From positions 1 through 49,319 of the IMG/VR virus record IMGVR_UViG_3300042922_001479: 49,319 nucleotides of DNA. One strand, 5' to 3'. Positions 42,060 through 49,319 of the stretch are shown here, one piece after another. How positions within the stretch are numbered: the first letter of the stretch is position 1; each line of letters opens with the position of its first letter. The notes below the pieces were generated by a model. It saw only the letters and a list, made by a program, of their open reading frames with translations. It was not told where the DNA came from and did no database searches. This stretch comes from a virus. A program made the translations under genes and the position numbers.

Positions 42060-42121
42060 TAAACCGCAGATTTACAATCATTGCCAACTCATGGTTGACA
42101 CAAATATAAACCAGTGATTTA
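42060..42121. promoter_or_regulatory. Operator cluster OL
   Basis: TAAACCGCAGATTTA (42060-42074) and TAAACCAGTGATTTA (42107-42121) match the OR sites. A weaker middle site with half-sites CCAACT and TCAACC lies at 42084-42098, giving 24 and 23 bp spacing. They cover the promoter in front of the RecE arm. Confidence 0.75.
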
Positions 42122-42123
42122 AT
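42095..42123 (+). promoter_or_regulatory. pL-like promoter
   Basis: TTGACA (42095-42100), 17-bp spacer and TTTAAT (42118-42123), a near-consensus sigma-70 promoter overlapped by two operators. Transcription should begin near 42130 and run through the RecE-RecT-int arm. Confidence 0.8.
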
Positions 42124-42148
42124 CTATCTCACTAAGACGCAACACGAA

Positions 42149-42246
42149 CCACCAAGGCATGGAGCCCACGAAGTAGCCGCCGACGGCATACGAATAGTCG
42201 GATGAGGTGGAGTTAATAACGCGCATCAGGTTTTACGTTCTGACGC
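42149..42246 (+). promoter_or_regulatory. Structured early leader with two hairpins
   Basis: Two stem-loops lie in the untranslated leader just after the pL-like promoter. The first is closed by CCACC (42149-42153) and GGTGG (42206-42210) with an inner CCGAC/GTCGG stem (42180-42184 and 42197-42201). The second pairs GCGCATCAG (42221-42229) with CTGACGC (42240-42246), with a two-base bulge. The place and the two-hairpin plan resemble put antitermination RNAs of HK022; this is inference. Confidence 0.4.
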
Positions 42247-42268
42247 CGGGAAAGACCGGGAGGATGAG

Positions 42269-42472
42269 ATGGCAACTACCAATCAGGCAGTACCAAACAG
42301 CGGGAAAGCAGTGGTGATGCGCAACCAGCGCACCGGCGCAGCATGGCTCGTCTCGTTTAATCATATCGAAGGCATGTACTGGCATGAGCCGCAGGGCAAC
42401 CTGCGTCATATTCGCCGCCCGTATGCCGCCCGCAACATTGAGCCGTATCTGGTCCCAGCGGGGACGCACTGA
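42269..42472 (+). CDS. Small early lambdoid protein
   Basis: A 67-residue basic protein (GAAWLVSFNHIEGMYWHE, then RHIRRPYAARNIEPYL). First gene of the pL-like transcript, preceded by GGGAGGATGAG. Similar small proteins occur at this place in other lambdoid phages; function unknown. Confidence 0.6.
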   Translation: MATTNQAVPNSGKAVVMRNQRTGAAWLVSFNHIEGMYWHEPQGNLRHIRRPYAARNIEPYLVPAGTH

Positions 42473-42660
42473 TGAATACGTTATTCGCGTTAGTGCTGAC
42501 CGTGGGTATGACCAACGGCGATTTTCAGGATGTGGTGCTGGGTGTGTATGAAGACCAGCGCCAGTGTGAAGCGGCAGCTGTTGAGCAGCATGTTGCAGGC
42601 GAGTGTTTCGAAGTTGAGCGCATTGTCCGCAACGGCGAAAAGCCAGCCGTGACCCTGTAA
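42472..42660 (+). CDS. DUF1482-like small protein
   Basis: A 62-residue protein with the DUF1482 pattern: MNTLFALVLTVGMTNG, QDVVLGVYEDQRQCEAAA and GECFEVERI. The hydrophobic N-terminus could be a signal anchor; two cysteines (about 32 and 45) may pair. The ATG overlaps the previous TGA. Function unknown. Confidence 0.72.
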   Translation: MNTLFALVLTVGMTNGDFQDVVLGVYEDQRQCEAAAVEQHVAGECFEVERIVRNGEKPAVTL

Positions 42661-42662
42661 CG

Positions 42663-42682
42663 AAAAAACCCGCCGAAGCGGG
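42663..42682 (-). terminator. Hairpin with T-run on the minus strand
   Basis: CCCGC (42669-42673) pairs with GCGGG (42678-42682) around a CGAA loop; the six-base T-run is on the minus-strand side. It would stop antisense transcripts, or act only as a stem-loop for the plus-strand message. Confidence 0.45.
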
Positions 42683-42790
42683 CTCTCCCTCCGGTGTAGG
42701 CCGACCAAAGCACACCGGAATTTAAACCACCCAGTCTATGGCGGCTTATACAGCGCCGGGGATCTTACAACCCAAAGGAGCTTAGACGCA

Positions 42791-45700
42791 ATGAACACCT
42801 ATGCGTTTGTGATTAAAGCTAAGGCAAAATCAGAGAAGAAAAACCTCTTCTGCTGGTTATCTGCAAAATCCGACTCTCGCGCAGAACGCGAGATCCTCAA
42901 CATTCTTGACGACGCCGATATTGCTGTTGGCCGCGGTGCTGACTACCAGCTGCCGCAGCGCACCGACTGGCATGTCGCTGACGATCTGCCGGAAGAAGGC
43001 GTGCTGGATGATACTTGGTGCGACCGCTATACCCTCGGCGACGATGGCCGTTCATGGAGCCCGGTCCTGGGTGAAGCTGGCGCAGCTGCTGCACCGGTCG
43101 TGAATGTGGAAACCCAGCCTGCCCAGCCAGCCGCCGATGCGGAGCTCCGCCCACTGTCTCGCCTGCGTCTTATCCAGCGCCTAATTGCTCACCTTATGCA
43201 TGATGCCGAGCTGGACCAGATCACCCTGGAGCAGCACATTGAGATCGGCGAAATGGAAGGCAAGGATGAAAACTGCTTTGTCCAGGCCTTACGGCAAGTT
43301 ATCGAAGACACCCCGGCAATCAAAGAGCTTTCCGCCCATGTCGAATGGAAGCTTATCAAGGCGGTTAAAGCTGTATTCTCGCAGGCTCAGAGCCACGAAG
43401 CCGGACGCATCGCCCACTTCGTTAAAGGTTGGGTGCAGGCTGATGCCAGCGACCGCCCCCAGCTGTTGGAAGGCTGGCTCAACGGCACGCTGCCCGCCCC
43501 TGAAATCGTCAGCACCGGCGAACCTGATGATGAAACCCCGCAGGAAGCTACGCCTGAAGAAGCTGCCCAGGCGCAGGCTCTAGTACAGGCATTTCGCGAT
43601 AAAGATATGACCGAATTGCACACCGTCGCTACGCTGTCGTTCCGCCACCGCCTGCTCGCGCAGTTCATCACCGAGAAAGAATACGCGTACCACGTGGACA
43701 ATGAGCAGCTGAATACTGTGCGCCAGATGGAAATGGACACCGATAATTCCTACGTGCAAAACCTGCTTCTGGCCGCCGAAAACGTAGAGGGCATGAAAAA
43801 CCTCCGCGACTTCGAGCTGTGGAGGCTTACTGATGCCGTTAAACGGGTATTCCCGTCTGACAAAGCAACCCCTGATCTATCCCTGATGCTCCAGTTCATG
43901 AAGGCCTGGAAAACGACGGACTATATCGATCGCGGCCTGCTCGCCAAAGAATGGATTGCCGGTAACCGGGTCTCAACCATTCAGCGCACGGACACCGGCA
44001 CAAACGCGGGCGGCGGCATCAAAACAGACCGTAATGCAGACTATGAGCATACGCTGGACACACTGGATATTGAGATCGCCTGCGCAACTCTGCCGATGGA
44101 TTTTGATATCTACAATATCCCCGGTTCTATTCACCGCCGCGCTAAAGAAATTGTTGCCGCAAAAGAAAGTCCGTGGAAAGAGTGGTCCGCCGCACTACGT
44201 AAAACTGCAGGCATTCTGGATTACTCGCGCGCTGCCATTTTTGCACTTATCCGCGAAGCGTCATCAGGCATAACACCGTTCCCGGATCGCATGACTGGCT
44301 ATATCAGCGCGACGCTCAATGAATATAAGCATGATACACCTGAGGCCAGAATCCTCGCTGCTGCGCGTCAGATTGACAGCGTGGCCGTGGTTGCCGGAGT
44401 TATTCAGGGCACCGAGCGGGTAGAAAGCCTTGAAAAGCTCTCTACAGAATACGCAGTTGTCGGGAAGGCAGCTGCTGAAGTAGCGCAGTCACATCAGCCC
44501 GTCACTACCGCTCATCCAGAGGTAACGAACCTCGGCGGCGGCATGTTCTCCATCGAAGGCCTTATGGGTGTAAAAGTAAACCCAGCCATCATTCCCCCCT
44601 CAAACGAAGTCGCAAAACAGGAAGCGGAGAGCGTCGTACATGTGCAGATGGAAAAGATTGACCAGAGCAAAGTCGAAGCTGGTGCTGCGGTACCAGCGGT
44701 CAAAGACGCTGATGCAGTTGCTTCACAAGCAGACAGCGTAAACCCGGCGGATATCCTCGCCGCTGCCGCTCCGAGCCTGGCGCATGGGGATCAGGCCGAT
44801 ATTAACCAAAAACCGGAAAATGCGTATCAGAATAGCGATTCTGTGAATCAAAACACCTCAGAAGCGCATCAAAACGCCCTAAAAGTGAATCAGGACGTAC
44901 AAGAAGCGCAACCGGACGAACCGGCCGCCGCATACCCAGCCTATTTCGAACCGGGCCGTTATGAGGGCCTGCCGAACGACGTTTACCACGCCGCGAACGG
45001 CATCAGTAGCACGATGGTGAAAGACGCCCGCGTCTCCCTGATGTATTTCGAAGCGCGCCACGTCTCTAATACCATCCAGAAGGAGAGGTCGAAGGTGCTC
45101 GACATGGGCAACCTGGTGCATGCACTGGCGCTGCAGCCGGAGACGCTGGTCACCGAGTTCAGCATCGAGCCGGAAATCCCGGAAGGCGCACTCACCACCA
45201 CGGCGACGATCCGCGCCTGCATCGACGAGTACAACGCCAGCTTGCCGCCGCAGCTGAGCGCTGACGATATCAAAGCGCTGCTGGAGGCTCATAACGCCAC
45301 CCTGCCCGCTCCGCTGTCGCTGGGCACCGCAGTAGACGAAACCGCAGAAAGCTATATGGCGCTGCCGGAGGAGTTTCAGCGCATCGAGGCCGATAAGAAG
45401 CAGACCGCTGCAGCTATGAAGGCCTGCATCAAAGAGTACAACGCCACCCTGCCGAGCCCGGCGAAGACCACCGGAAGCCGTGACGCGCTCCTCGAGCAGC
45501 TGGTGGTCGTCAATCCTGACCTGGTTGCACAGGAAGCTCAGAAGCCCGCGCCGCTGAAAGTGTCCGGTACCAAAGTGGATCTGATTCAGGCTCTCAAGGC
45601 GGTCCGCCCGGATGCCGTATTCGCCGACGAGCTGCTGGACGCCTGGCGCGAGAACCCGGAAGGCAAAGTTCTGGTTACCCGCCAGCAGTACGCCACCGCG

Positions 45701-46225
45701 GTGAACATCCAGGTAGCGCTACATGCGCACCCGACCGCCGGGAAGTTGCTGCTGCACCCTGATCGCGCTGTTGAGACCAGTTATTTCGGCATCGACGAAG
45801 AGACCGGCCTCGAAATCCGCGTGCGGCCAGACCTTGAGCTGGACGTTGATGGTGTACGCATCGGTGCAGACCTCAAGACGATCAGCATGTGGAACATCAA
45901 ACAGTCAGGACTGCGTGCGAAATTGCACCGCGAAATCATCGATCGCGACTACCACCTGAGCGCCGGTATGTACATGGAAACGGCAAGCCTTGACCAGTTC
46001 TTCTGGATCTTCGTCAACAAGGATGAGGGCTACCACTGGATTGCCATTGTTGAGGCGTCTCCGGAGCTGATGGAACTGGGCACCCTGGAATACCGCGCGA
46101 CGATGCGCGCTATTGCCAACGCTTTCGACACTGGCGAGTGGCCAGCGCCGATCACCGATGACTACACCGACGAACTGACTGATTACGATCTGCGCCGCCT
46201 CGAAGCGCTGCGCGCCCAGGCATAA
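42791..46225 (+). CDS. recE: Oversized RecE-type exodeoxyribonuclease VIII
   Basis: A 1144-residue 5'-3' double-strand exonuclease for RecE/RecT recombination; Rac RecE has 866. The catalytic C-terminal domain begins near residue 718 (FEPGRYEGLPNDVYH); D1014, D1027 and K1029 (RPDLELD, ADLKTISMW) match the RecE D...DxK site. Extra length comes from two parts. The N-terminal region has two related helical repeats of about 110 residues (about 119-232 and 276-395). Within the C-terminal domain an insertion has two copies of (K/R)ACI(D/K)EYNA(S/T)LP and several short HeH/SAP-like helices. A Gln/Asn-rich linker at about 675-712 also repeats. RBS AAGGAG upstream; followed by RecT. Confidence 0.88.
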   Translation: MNTYAFVIKAKAKSEKKNLFCWLSAKSDSRAEREILNILDDADIAVGRGADYQLPQRTDWHVADDLPEEGVLDDTWCDRYTLGDDGRSWSPVLGEAGAAAAPVVNVETQPAQPAADAELRPLSRLRLIQRLIAHLMHDAELDQITLEQHIEIGEMEGKDENCFVQALRQVIEDTPAIKELSAHVEWKLIKAVKAVFSQAQSHEAGRIAHFVKGWVQADASDRPQLLEGWLNGTLPAPEIVSTGEPDDETPQEATPEEAAQAQALVQAFRDKDMTELHTVATLSFRHRLLAQFITEKEYAYHVDNEQLNTVRQMEMDTDNSYVQNLLLAAENVEGMKNLRDFELWRLTDAVKRVFPSDKATPDLSLMLQFMKAWKTTDYIDRGLLAKEWIAGNRVSTIQRTDTGTNAGGGIKTDRNADYEHTLDTLDIEIACATLPMDFDIYNIPGSIHRRAKEIVAAKESPWKEWSAALRKTAGILDYSRAAIFALIREASSGITPFPDRMTGYISATLNEYKHDTPEARILAAARQIDSVAVVAGVIQGTERVESLEKLSTEYAVVGKAAAEVAQSHQPVTTAHPEVTNLGGGMFSIEGLMGVKVNPAIIPPSNEVAKQEAESVVHVQMEKIDQSKVEAGAAVPAVKDADAVASQADSVNPADILAAAAPSLAHGDQADINQKPENAYQNSDSVNQNTSEAHQNALKVNQDVQEAQPDEPAAAYPAYFEPGRYEGLPNDVYHAANGISSTMVKDARVSLMYFEARHVSNTIQKERSKVLDMGNLVHALALQPETLVTEFSIEPEIPEGALTTTATIRACIDEYNASLPPQLSADDIKALLEAHNATLPAPLSLGTAVDETAESYMALPEEFQRIEADKKQTAAAMKACIKEYNATLPSPAKTTGSRDALLEQLVVVNPDLVAQEAQKPAPLKVSGTKVDLIQALKAVRPDAVFADELLDAWRENPEGKVLVTRQQYATAVNIQVALHAHPTAGKLLLHPDRAVETSYFGIDEETGLEIRVRPDLELDVDGVRIGADLKTISMWNIKQSGLRAKLHREIIDRDYHLSAGMYMETASLDQFFWIFVNKDEGYHWIAIVEASPELMELGTLEYRATMRAIANAFDTGEWPAPITDDYTDELTDYDLRRLEALRAQA

Positions 46226-46236
46226 GGGGAATGACC

Positions 46237-47352
46237 ATGGAAAATACGAACATCATCACAGCAGAACAGCAGGCACCGAACACAATTTCTGCCAATAACG
46301 CCATTTTCAACGTGCAGGCATTAACCCAACTCCAGGCTGTAGCTGGCCTAATGGCTCAGGCCGCCGTTACCGTCCCTGAGCACCTTAGAGGTAATCCGGC
46401 GGACTGCATGGCGATCATCATGCAGGCGATGCAATGGGGAATGAACCCGTACGCAGTGGCGCAGAAAACGCACCTGGTAAACGGCGTGCTTGGCTACGAA
46501 GCCCAGCTGGTTAACGCGGTGATCTCCAGTTCAAACGCCATTGTGGGCCGGTTCCACTATGAGTACGAGGGCGATTGGTCGAAATGTGCCAGCAGCCGTG
46601 AAGAGATCGTGAAGAAGCCGGCGAAAGGCGGCGGGACGTACGATAAAAAAGAGATGGTGCGCGGCTGGACCAGTGCCGATGAGCAAGGCCTGTCGGTTCG
46701 TGTGGGTGCCGTCATTCGTGGCGAAAGCGAGATCACCTGGGGCGAGCCGGTGTTCCTGTCCAGCGTAATTACGCGTAACTCTCCGCTGTGGATTTCGAAC
46801 CCTAAGCAGCAGATCGCGTATCTGGCCCTGAAATACTGGGCAAGACTGTACTGCCCCGCGGTCGTTCTGGGCGTGTACACCCCGGATGAGGTGGAGCAGC
46901 GCGCAGAGAAGGAGATTAACCCGGCACCCGCCCAGCGCGTCAGCCTGGCTGACATTAAAGGTGACGCCGTAACTACCACTCACAGCGCGCAGGAATCTGC
47001 CACCAACATTGATGCTATGGCGGATGAATTCCGGGATCGCATTGAGGCTGCTCAGGACGTGGATGGTGCTAAAGCTCTGCGCGCCGACATCGAAACCGCT
47101 AAAGCGACGCTTGGATCAGCCCTGTTCACCGAGCTGAAAAACAAAGCTGTTCGGCGCTACTACCTGGTCGATGCCCGCAACAAAGTAGAGGCTGCGATTA
47201 ACTCCCTGCCCCAGCCCGGCGAACCGGATGCGGCTGAACAGTTCGGTAAAGCGGAGCAGACACTGGCGGCGGCTAAGCGCAACCTGGGCGACGAGTTGTA
47301 TGACCAGTTCGCCGTTACCCTGGACGATATGAAGCCGGAATACGTGGCCTGA
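46237..47352 (+). CDS. recT: RecT single-strand annealing protein
   Basis: A 371-residue RecT. The annealing core includes LRGNPADCMAIIMQAMQWGM, NPYAVAQKTHLVNGVLGYEA, and the KQQIAYLALKYWARLYCP region near 190-215. The C-terminal 130 residues are helical and longer than in Rac RecT (269 residues) and may mediate partner contact. It acts with RecE in phage recombination. An ATG two codons upstream is possible, but the AGGGGA ribosome site is better spaced for 46237. Confidence 0.9.
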   Translation: MENTNIITAEQQAPNTISANNAIFNVQALTQLQAVAGLMAQAAVTVPEHLRGNPADCMAIIMQAMQWGMNPYAVAQKTHLVNGVLGYEAQLVNAVISSSNAIVGRFHYEYEGDWSKCASSREEIVKKPAKGGGTYDKKEMVRGWTSADEQGLSVRVGAVIRGESEITWGEPVFLSSVITRNSPLWISNPKQQIAYLALKYWARLYCPAVVLGVYTPDEVEQRAEKEINPAPAQRVSLADIKGDAVTTTHSAQESATNIDAMADEFRDRIEAAQDVDGAKALRADIETAKATLGSALFTELKNKAVRRYYLVDARNKVEAAINSLPQPGEPDAAEQFGKAEQTLAAAKRNLGDELYDQFAVTLDDMKPEYVA

Positions 47353-47358
47353 GGGAGG

Positions 47359-47378
47359 CGGGAGGGGTAACCCTCCCG
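47359..47378 (+). repeat. Stable hairpin after recT
   Basis: CGGGAGGG (47359-47366) and CCCTCCCG (47371-47378) form a perfect 8-bp stem with a GTAA tetraloop between recT and the next small gene. No T-run follows, so it probably stabilises or separates messages rather than ending them. Confidence 0.55.
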
Positions 47379-47386
47379 GTAACGAG

Positions 47387-47563
47387 ATGAGCGATAAAAA
47401 AAACCGCTGGAGCAACAGCGAGCTGAAACTGCTGCTGACCCACAACAACCAGCAAATCGCAGAGCTGACCGGCCGGTCGCTGACCGAAGTAGAGGACCGC
47501 CGTCTGCTGGCGAATATAGAGCGGAACTGCTGGGACGTATTGGATCCGGAGCGTGCTGAATGA
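47387..47563 (+). CDS. Small SANT/HTH-like protein
   Basis: A 58-residue protein (RWSNSELKLLLTHNNQQIAE, then LTGRSLTEVEDRR) with the look of a Myb/SANT-like helix-turn-helix. It overlaps the next gene by four bases (ATGA) and has AACGAG upstream. Function unknown, possibly transcriptional. Confidence 0.58.
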   Translation: MSDKKNRWSNSELKLLLTHNNQQIAELTGRSLTEVEDRRLLANIERNCWDVLDPERAE

Positions 47564-47802
47564 GGCTGATTAATCGAAGCAGGAAAGACTCGCCGCTGGC
47601 TCGCCGGGCCTGTGACGCTGCACTGGCGAAACATGTCGAGCGGTTCGGCGATTACGCCAGCCGGGCCACCCGTAGCGAATATACGGTGCAGGTGGACGGA
47701 GCCAAGATAAAGGTCGAGGTGGAAAACCGCAGCACCAGCTACGTGGCCACGGCGATCACTGGCGCACGGCGGCTGCGCCGCCTGGCCGGTCGGATGTCTT
47801 GA
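47560..47802 (+). CDS. DUF4060-like small protein
   Basis: An 80-residue basic protein of the DUF4060 type: [18 protein letters not shown], a central [18 protein letters not shown] and the end [16 protein letters not shown]. These accompany excisionase genes in Rac-like prophages. Function unknown. Confidence 0.72.
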   Translation: MRLINRSRKDSPLARRACDAALAKHVERFGDYASRATRSEYTVQVDGAKIKVEVENRSTSYVATAITGARRLRRLAGRMS

Positions 47803-47822
47803 TATCGAAATATCATCAACGC

Positions 47823-47854
47823 GCGATCAGCATAGTTATACTCGTGCTGATCGC
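47823..47854. repeat. Perfect 10-bp inverted repeat before the excisionase gene
   Basis: GCGATCAGCA (47823-47832) and TGCTGATCGC (47845-47854) with a 12-base loop, 12 bp before the excisionase start. It could be an operator or a stem-loop that controls excisionase translation or message processing. Confidence 0.6.
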
Positions 47855-47866
47855 CAGGTACTGCAT

Positions 47867-48079
47867 ATGGCACAAGTAATTTTCAATGAAGAGTGGGTTG
47901 TTGAGGAAAGGCTCACTGCCAGAACGGGCCTCGATAACCGTCAGATCGAAAAATATCGTCAAGGGTGTTGGATTGAAGGCGTGCACTTTAAACGCGTCTC
48001 TCCATCAGGGGAAAAAACATTGCGCGGCATTACCTGGTACAACTACCCCAAGATCAACCAAATGATTCAGGATGCATAG
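47867..48079 (+). CDS. xis: Excisionase (DUF1233-like)
   Basis: A 70-residue winged-helix excisionase with the typical [20 protein letters not shown] start, [11 protein letters not shown] and [13 protein letters not shown] end. It bends DNA at att and directs the integrase towards excision. Its end overlaps the integrase open frame. Confidence 0.82.
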   Translation: MAQVIFNEEWVVEERLTARTGLDNRQIEKYRQGCWIEGVHFKRVSPSGEKTLRGITWYNYPKINQMIQDA

Positions 48080-48080
48080 G

Positions 48081-49319
48081 ATGTCTGATTTGCCCAAGGG
48101 CGTGGAGATAAGAGGTCAAAGCATCCGGATCTGGTTCATGTATAAGGGTAAACGTTGCCGCGAAGTGCTCAAGGGGTGGTTAGTCACCCCTGCAAATATC
48201 AAAAAAGCGGGTCAGCTGCGCATGCTGATTGTCAGTGAGATCAACCTCGGCCAGTTTAATTACCGCTCGCGTTTTCCTGACTCTAAGCAGGCTCAGACGG
48301 TTCAAAAGACGCTCATTATAAACACGTTCGGCGAGCTTGCTGATACCTGGCTAAAAAATCGTGAAATTGAGCTCTGCGCAAACACTCTGCGTAAAACAGG
48401 CTCGCAGATATCAACGCTTAAAGCGGTCGTAGGCAAGAGCACAGCAATCAGGGAGATTAGCTATAACGATGTGCTTCGCTACCGCAGTGAGCTACTGCAT
48501 GGCTCAACCCTGTATCCATTGGACAGGCGCTCAAATAAAATCGGGCGCACTGTGCGTACGGTCGATAATTATATCTCTTTGCTTTGCTCCCTGCTTCGCT
48601 TTGCCTATAAGTCTGGATTTACTGAGAGTAAGGCATTCGAGGGCGTCAAGAAGCTACAGAAGAGCAACACCAAACCGGATCCTCTGATGCGAGAGGAATT
48701 TGCGAAGCTAATGTCAGCTTTGAGCGGCCAGAGCCATAACATGTGGAAGTTCGCGGTGTATTCCGGGCTCAGGCATGGTGAACTCGCCGCGCTTGCATGG
48801 GAAGATATCGATCTCAAGGCGGGTACGGTAAACGTCTCCAGGAACCTGAACACCCTGGGGATGTTTGGGCCACCCAAGACGCAGGCAGGCATCCGGACAC
48901 TGCAGCTTCTAACGCCAGCGCTGGACGCCCTAAAAGAACAAAAGAAGCTGACAGCCGGGTTTCCTGAAACAGAGATCGTTTTCTATCATCGAGAATACGG
49001 CCTGACGGAGAAGCAGCAACTTCGTTTCGTTTTTATGCCCCGGCCAGCAAAGGGAAAGCAGAAGCCGTATTATTCATTGTCCAGTATCGGGTCAAGATGG
49101 AACGCCAGTGTAAAACGTGCTGGCATTCGTCGCCGTAATCCGTACCATACACGCCACACATTTGCATGTTGGCTTTTGTCCGCAGGCGCAAACCCGTCTT
49201 TTATAGCCAATCAGATGGGGCACGAAAACGCGCAGATGGTTTACGAAATATACGCGTCCTGGATTGAAGATCTGAACACTGAGCAGGTGGCCATGCTTAA
49301 CGATAAGCTCGCGTTTTAA
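48081..49319 (+). CDS. int: Tyrosine-recombinase integrase (Rac IntR-like)
   Basis: A 412-residue phage integrase. The N-terminal arm-binding region (SDLPKGVEIRGQSIRIWF) is very like that of Rac IntR, which also fixes the start choice. Catalytic residues by pattern: R231 (SGLRHGEL), K266, R358 (YHTRHTFA), H381 (MGHENAQ) and Y391 (or Y388) as nucleophile. The HxxR histidine position is Tyr, as in close relatives. The stop codon is the last base of the window, so attP/att core next to it cannot be seen. Confidence 0.92.
   Translation: MSDLPKGVEIRGQSIRIWFMYKGKRCREVLKGWLVTPANIKKAGQLRMLIVSEINLGQFNYRSRFPDSKQAQTVQKTLIINTFGELADTWLKNREIELCANTLRKTGSQISTLKAVVGKSTAIREISYNDVLRYRSELLHGSTLYPLDRRSNKIGRTVRTVDNYISLLCSLLRFAYKSGFTESKAFEGVKKLQKSNTKPDPLMREEFAKLMSALSGQSHNMWKFAVYSGLRHGELAALAWEDIDLKAGTVNVSRNLNTLGMFGPPKTQAGIRTLQLLTPALDALKEQKKLTAGFPETEIVFYHREYGLTEKQQLRFVFMPRPAKGKQKPYYSLSSIGSRWNASVKRAGIRRRNPYHTRHTFACWLLSAGANPSFIANQMGHENAQMVYEIYASWIEDLNTEQVAMLNDKLAF

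Overview
The window is almost entirely one lambdoid (siphovirus-type) prophage from an Enterobacterales host. The evidence is a Rac-like integrase/excisionase/RecT/RecE arm, a YdaS/YdaT-like pair facing a short RacR-like repressor, lambda-style O/P replication genes, a nin-like region with NinG, a phage-21-type lysis cassette, and a lambda-type tail (tape measure, M, L, K, I, J) ending in a self-cleaving fibre. I cannot name the host species. The integrase stop codon is the last base of the window, so the attachment site on that side lies outside. No att duplication is visible on the left.

Layout. 1-2922 (+): an AT-rich 973-residue protein with an N-terminal restriction-type nuclease domain, a P-loop NTPase and two C-terminal cold-shock domains; it sits beyond the tail fibre in the usual place for cargo and is a defence candidate. 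2923-3417: no gene. 3418-29325 (-): the late operon, read right to left: small accessory genes, metallopeptidase-like protein, terminase, portal, MuF, scaffold/protease-like protein, decoration and capsid proteins, connectors, tail tube with an Ig domain, assembly chaperone, three inserted accessory genes, tape measure, M-L-K-I-J and two fibre-region genes plus the S74 fibre. 29683-30898 (-): Rz1, Rz, SAR endolysin, pinholin. 31041-31268 (+): a YmgB/AriR-like accessory gene. 31435-39597 (-): DUF1133 (Q position), nin-like genes, a LexA box, small early genes, P, O with the probable origin, and the YdaT and YdaS-like regulators. 39700-41911 (+): repressor and an overlapping HipA-like kinase/DUF3037 pair in the position of lambda rexAB. 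42060-49319 (+): pL-like promoter, structured leader, small genes, an oversized RecE, RecT, small genes, excisionase and integrase.

How it may work together. Three 24-bp-spaced sites of the form TAAACCnnnGATTTA lie between the cro-like and repressor genes, and three more lie over a strong promoter in front of the RecE arm, giving a lambda-like OR/OL pair on either side of the lysogeny genes. The repressor has no S24 autocleavage domain. A perfect LexA core (CTGT-N8-ACAG) lies upstream of a 79-codon gene, so induction may run through a LexA-controlled antirepressor as in Gifsy phages (inference). Many intrinsic terminators sit between late genes, which would require processive antitermination and also mark inserted cargo. 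The best candidates for undescribed biology are the nuclease-NTPase-cold-shock protein, the HipA-like/DUF3037 pair, and the three-gene cargo cluster next to the tape measure gene.
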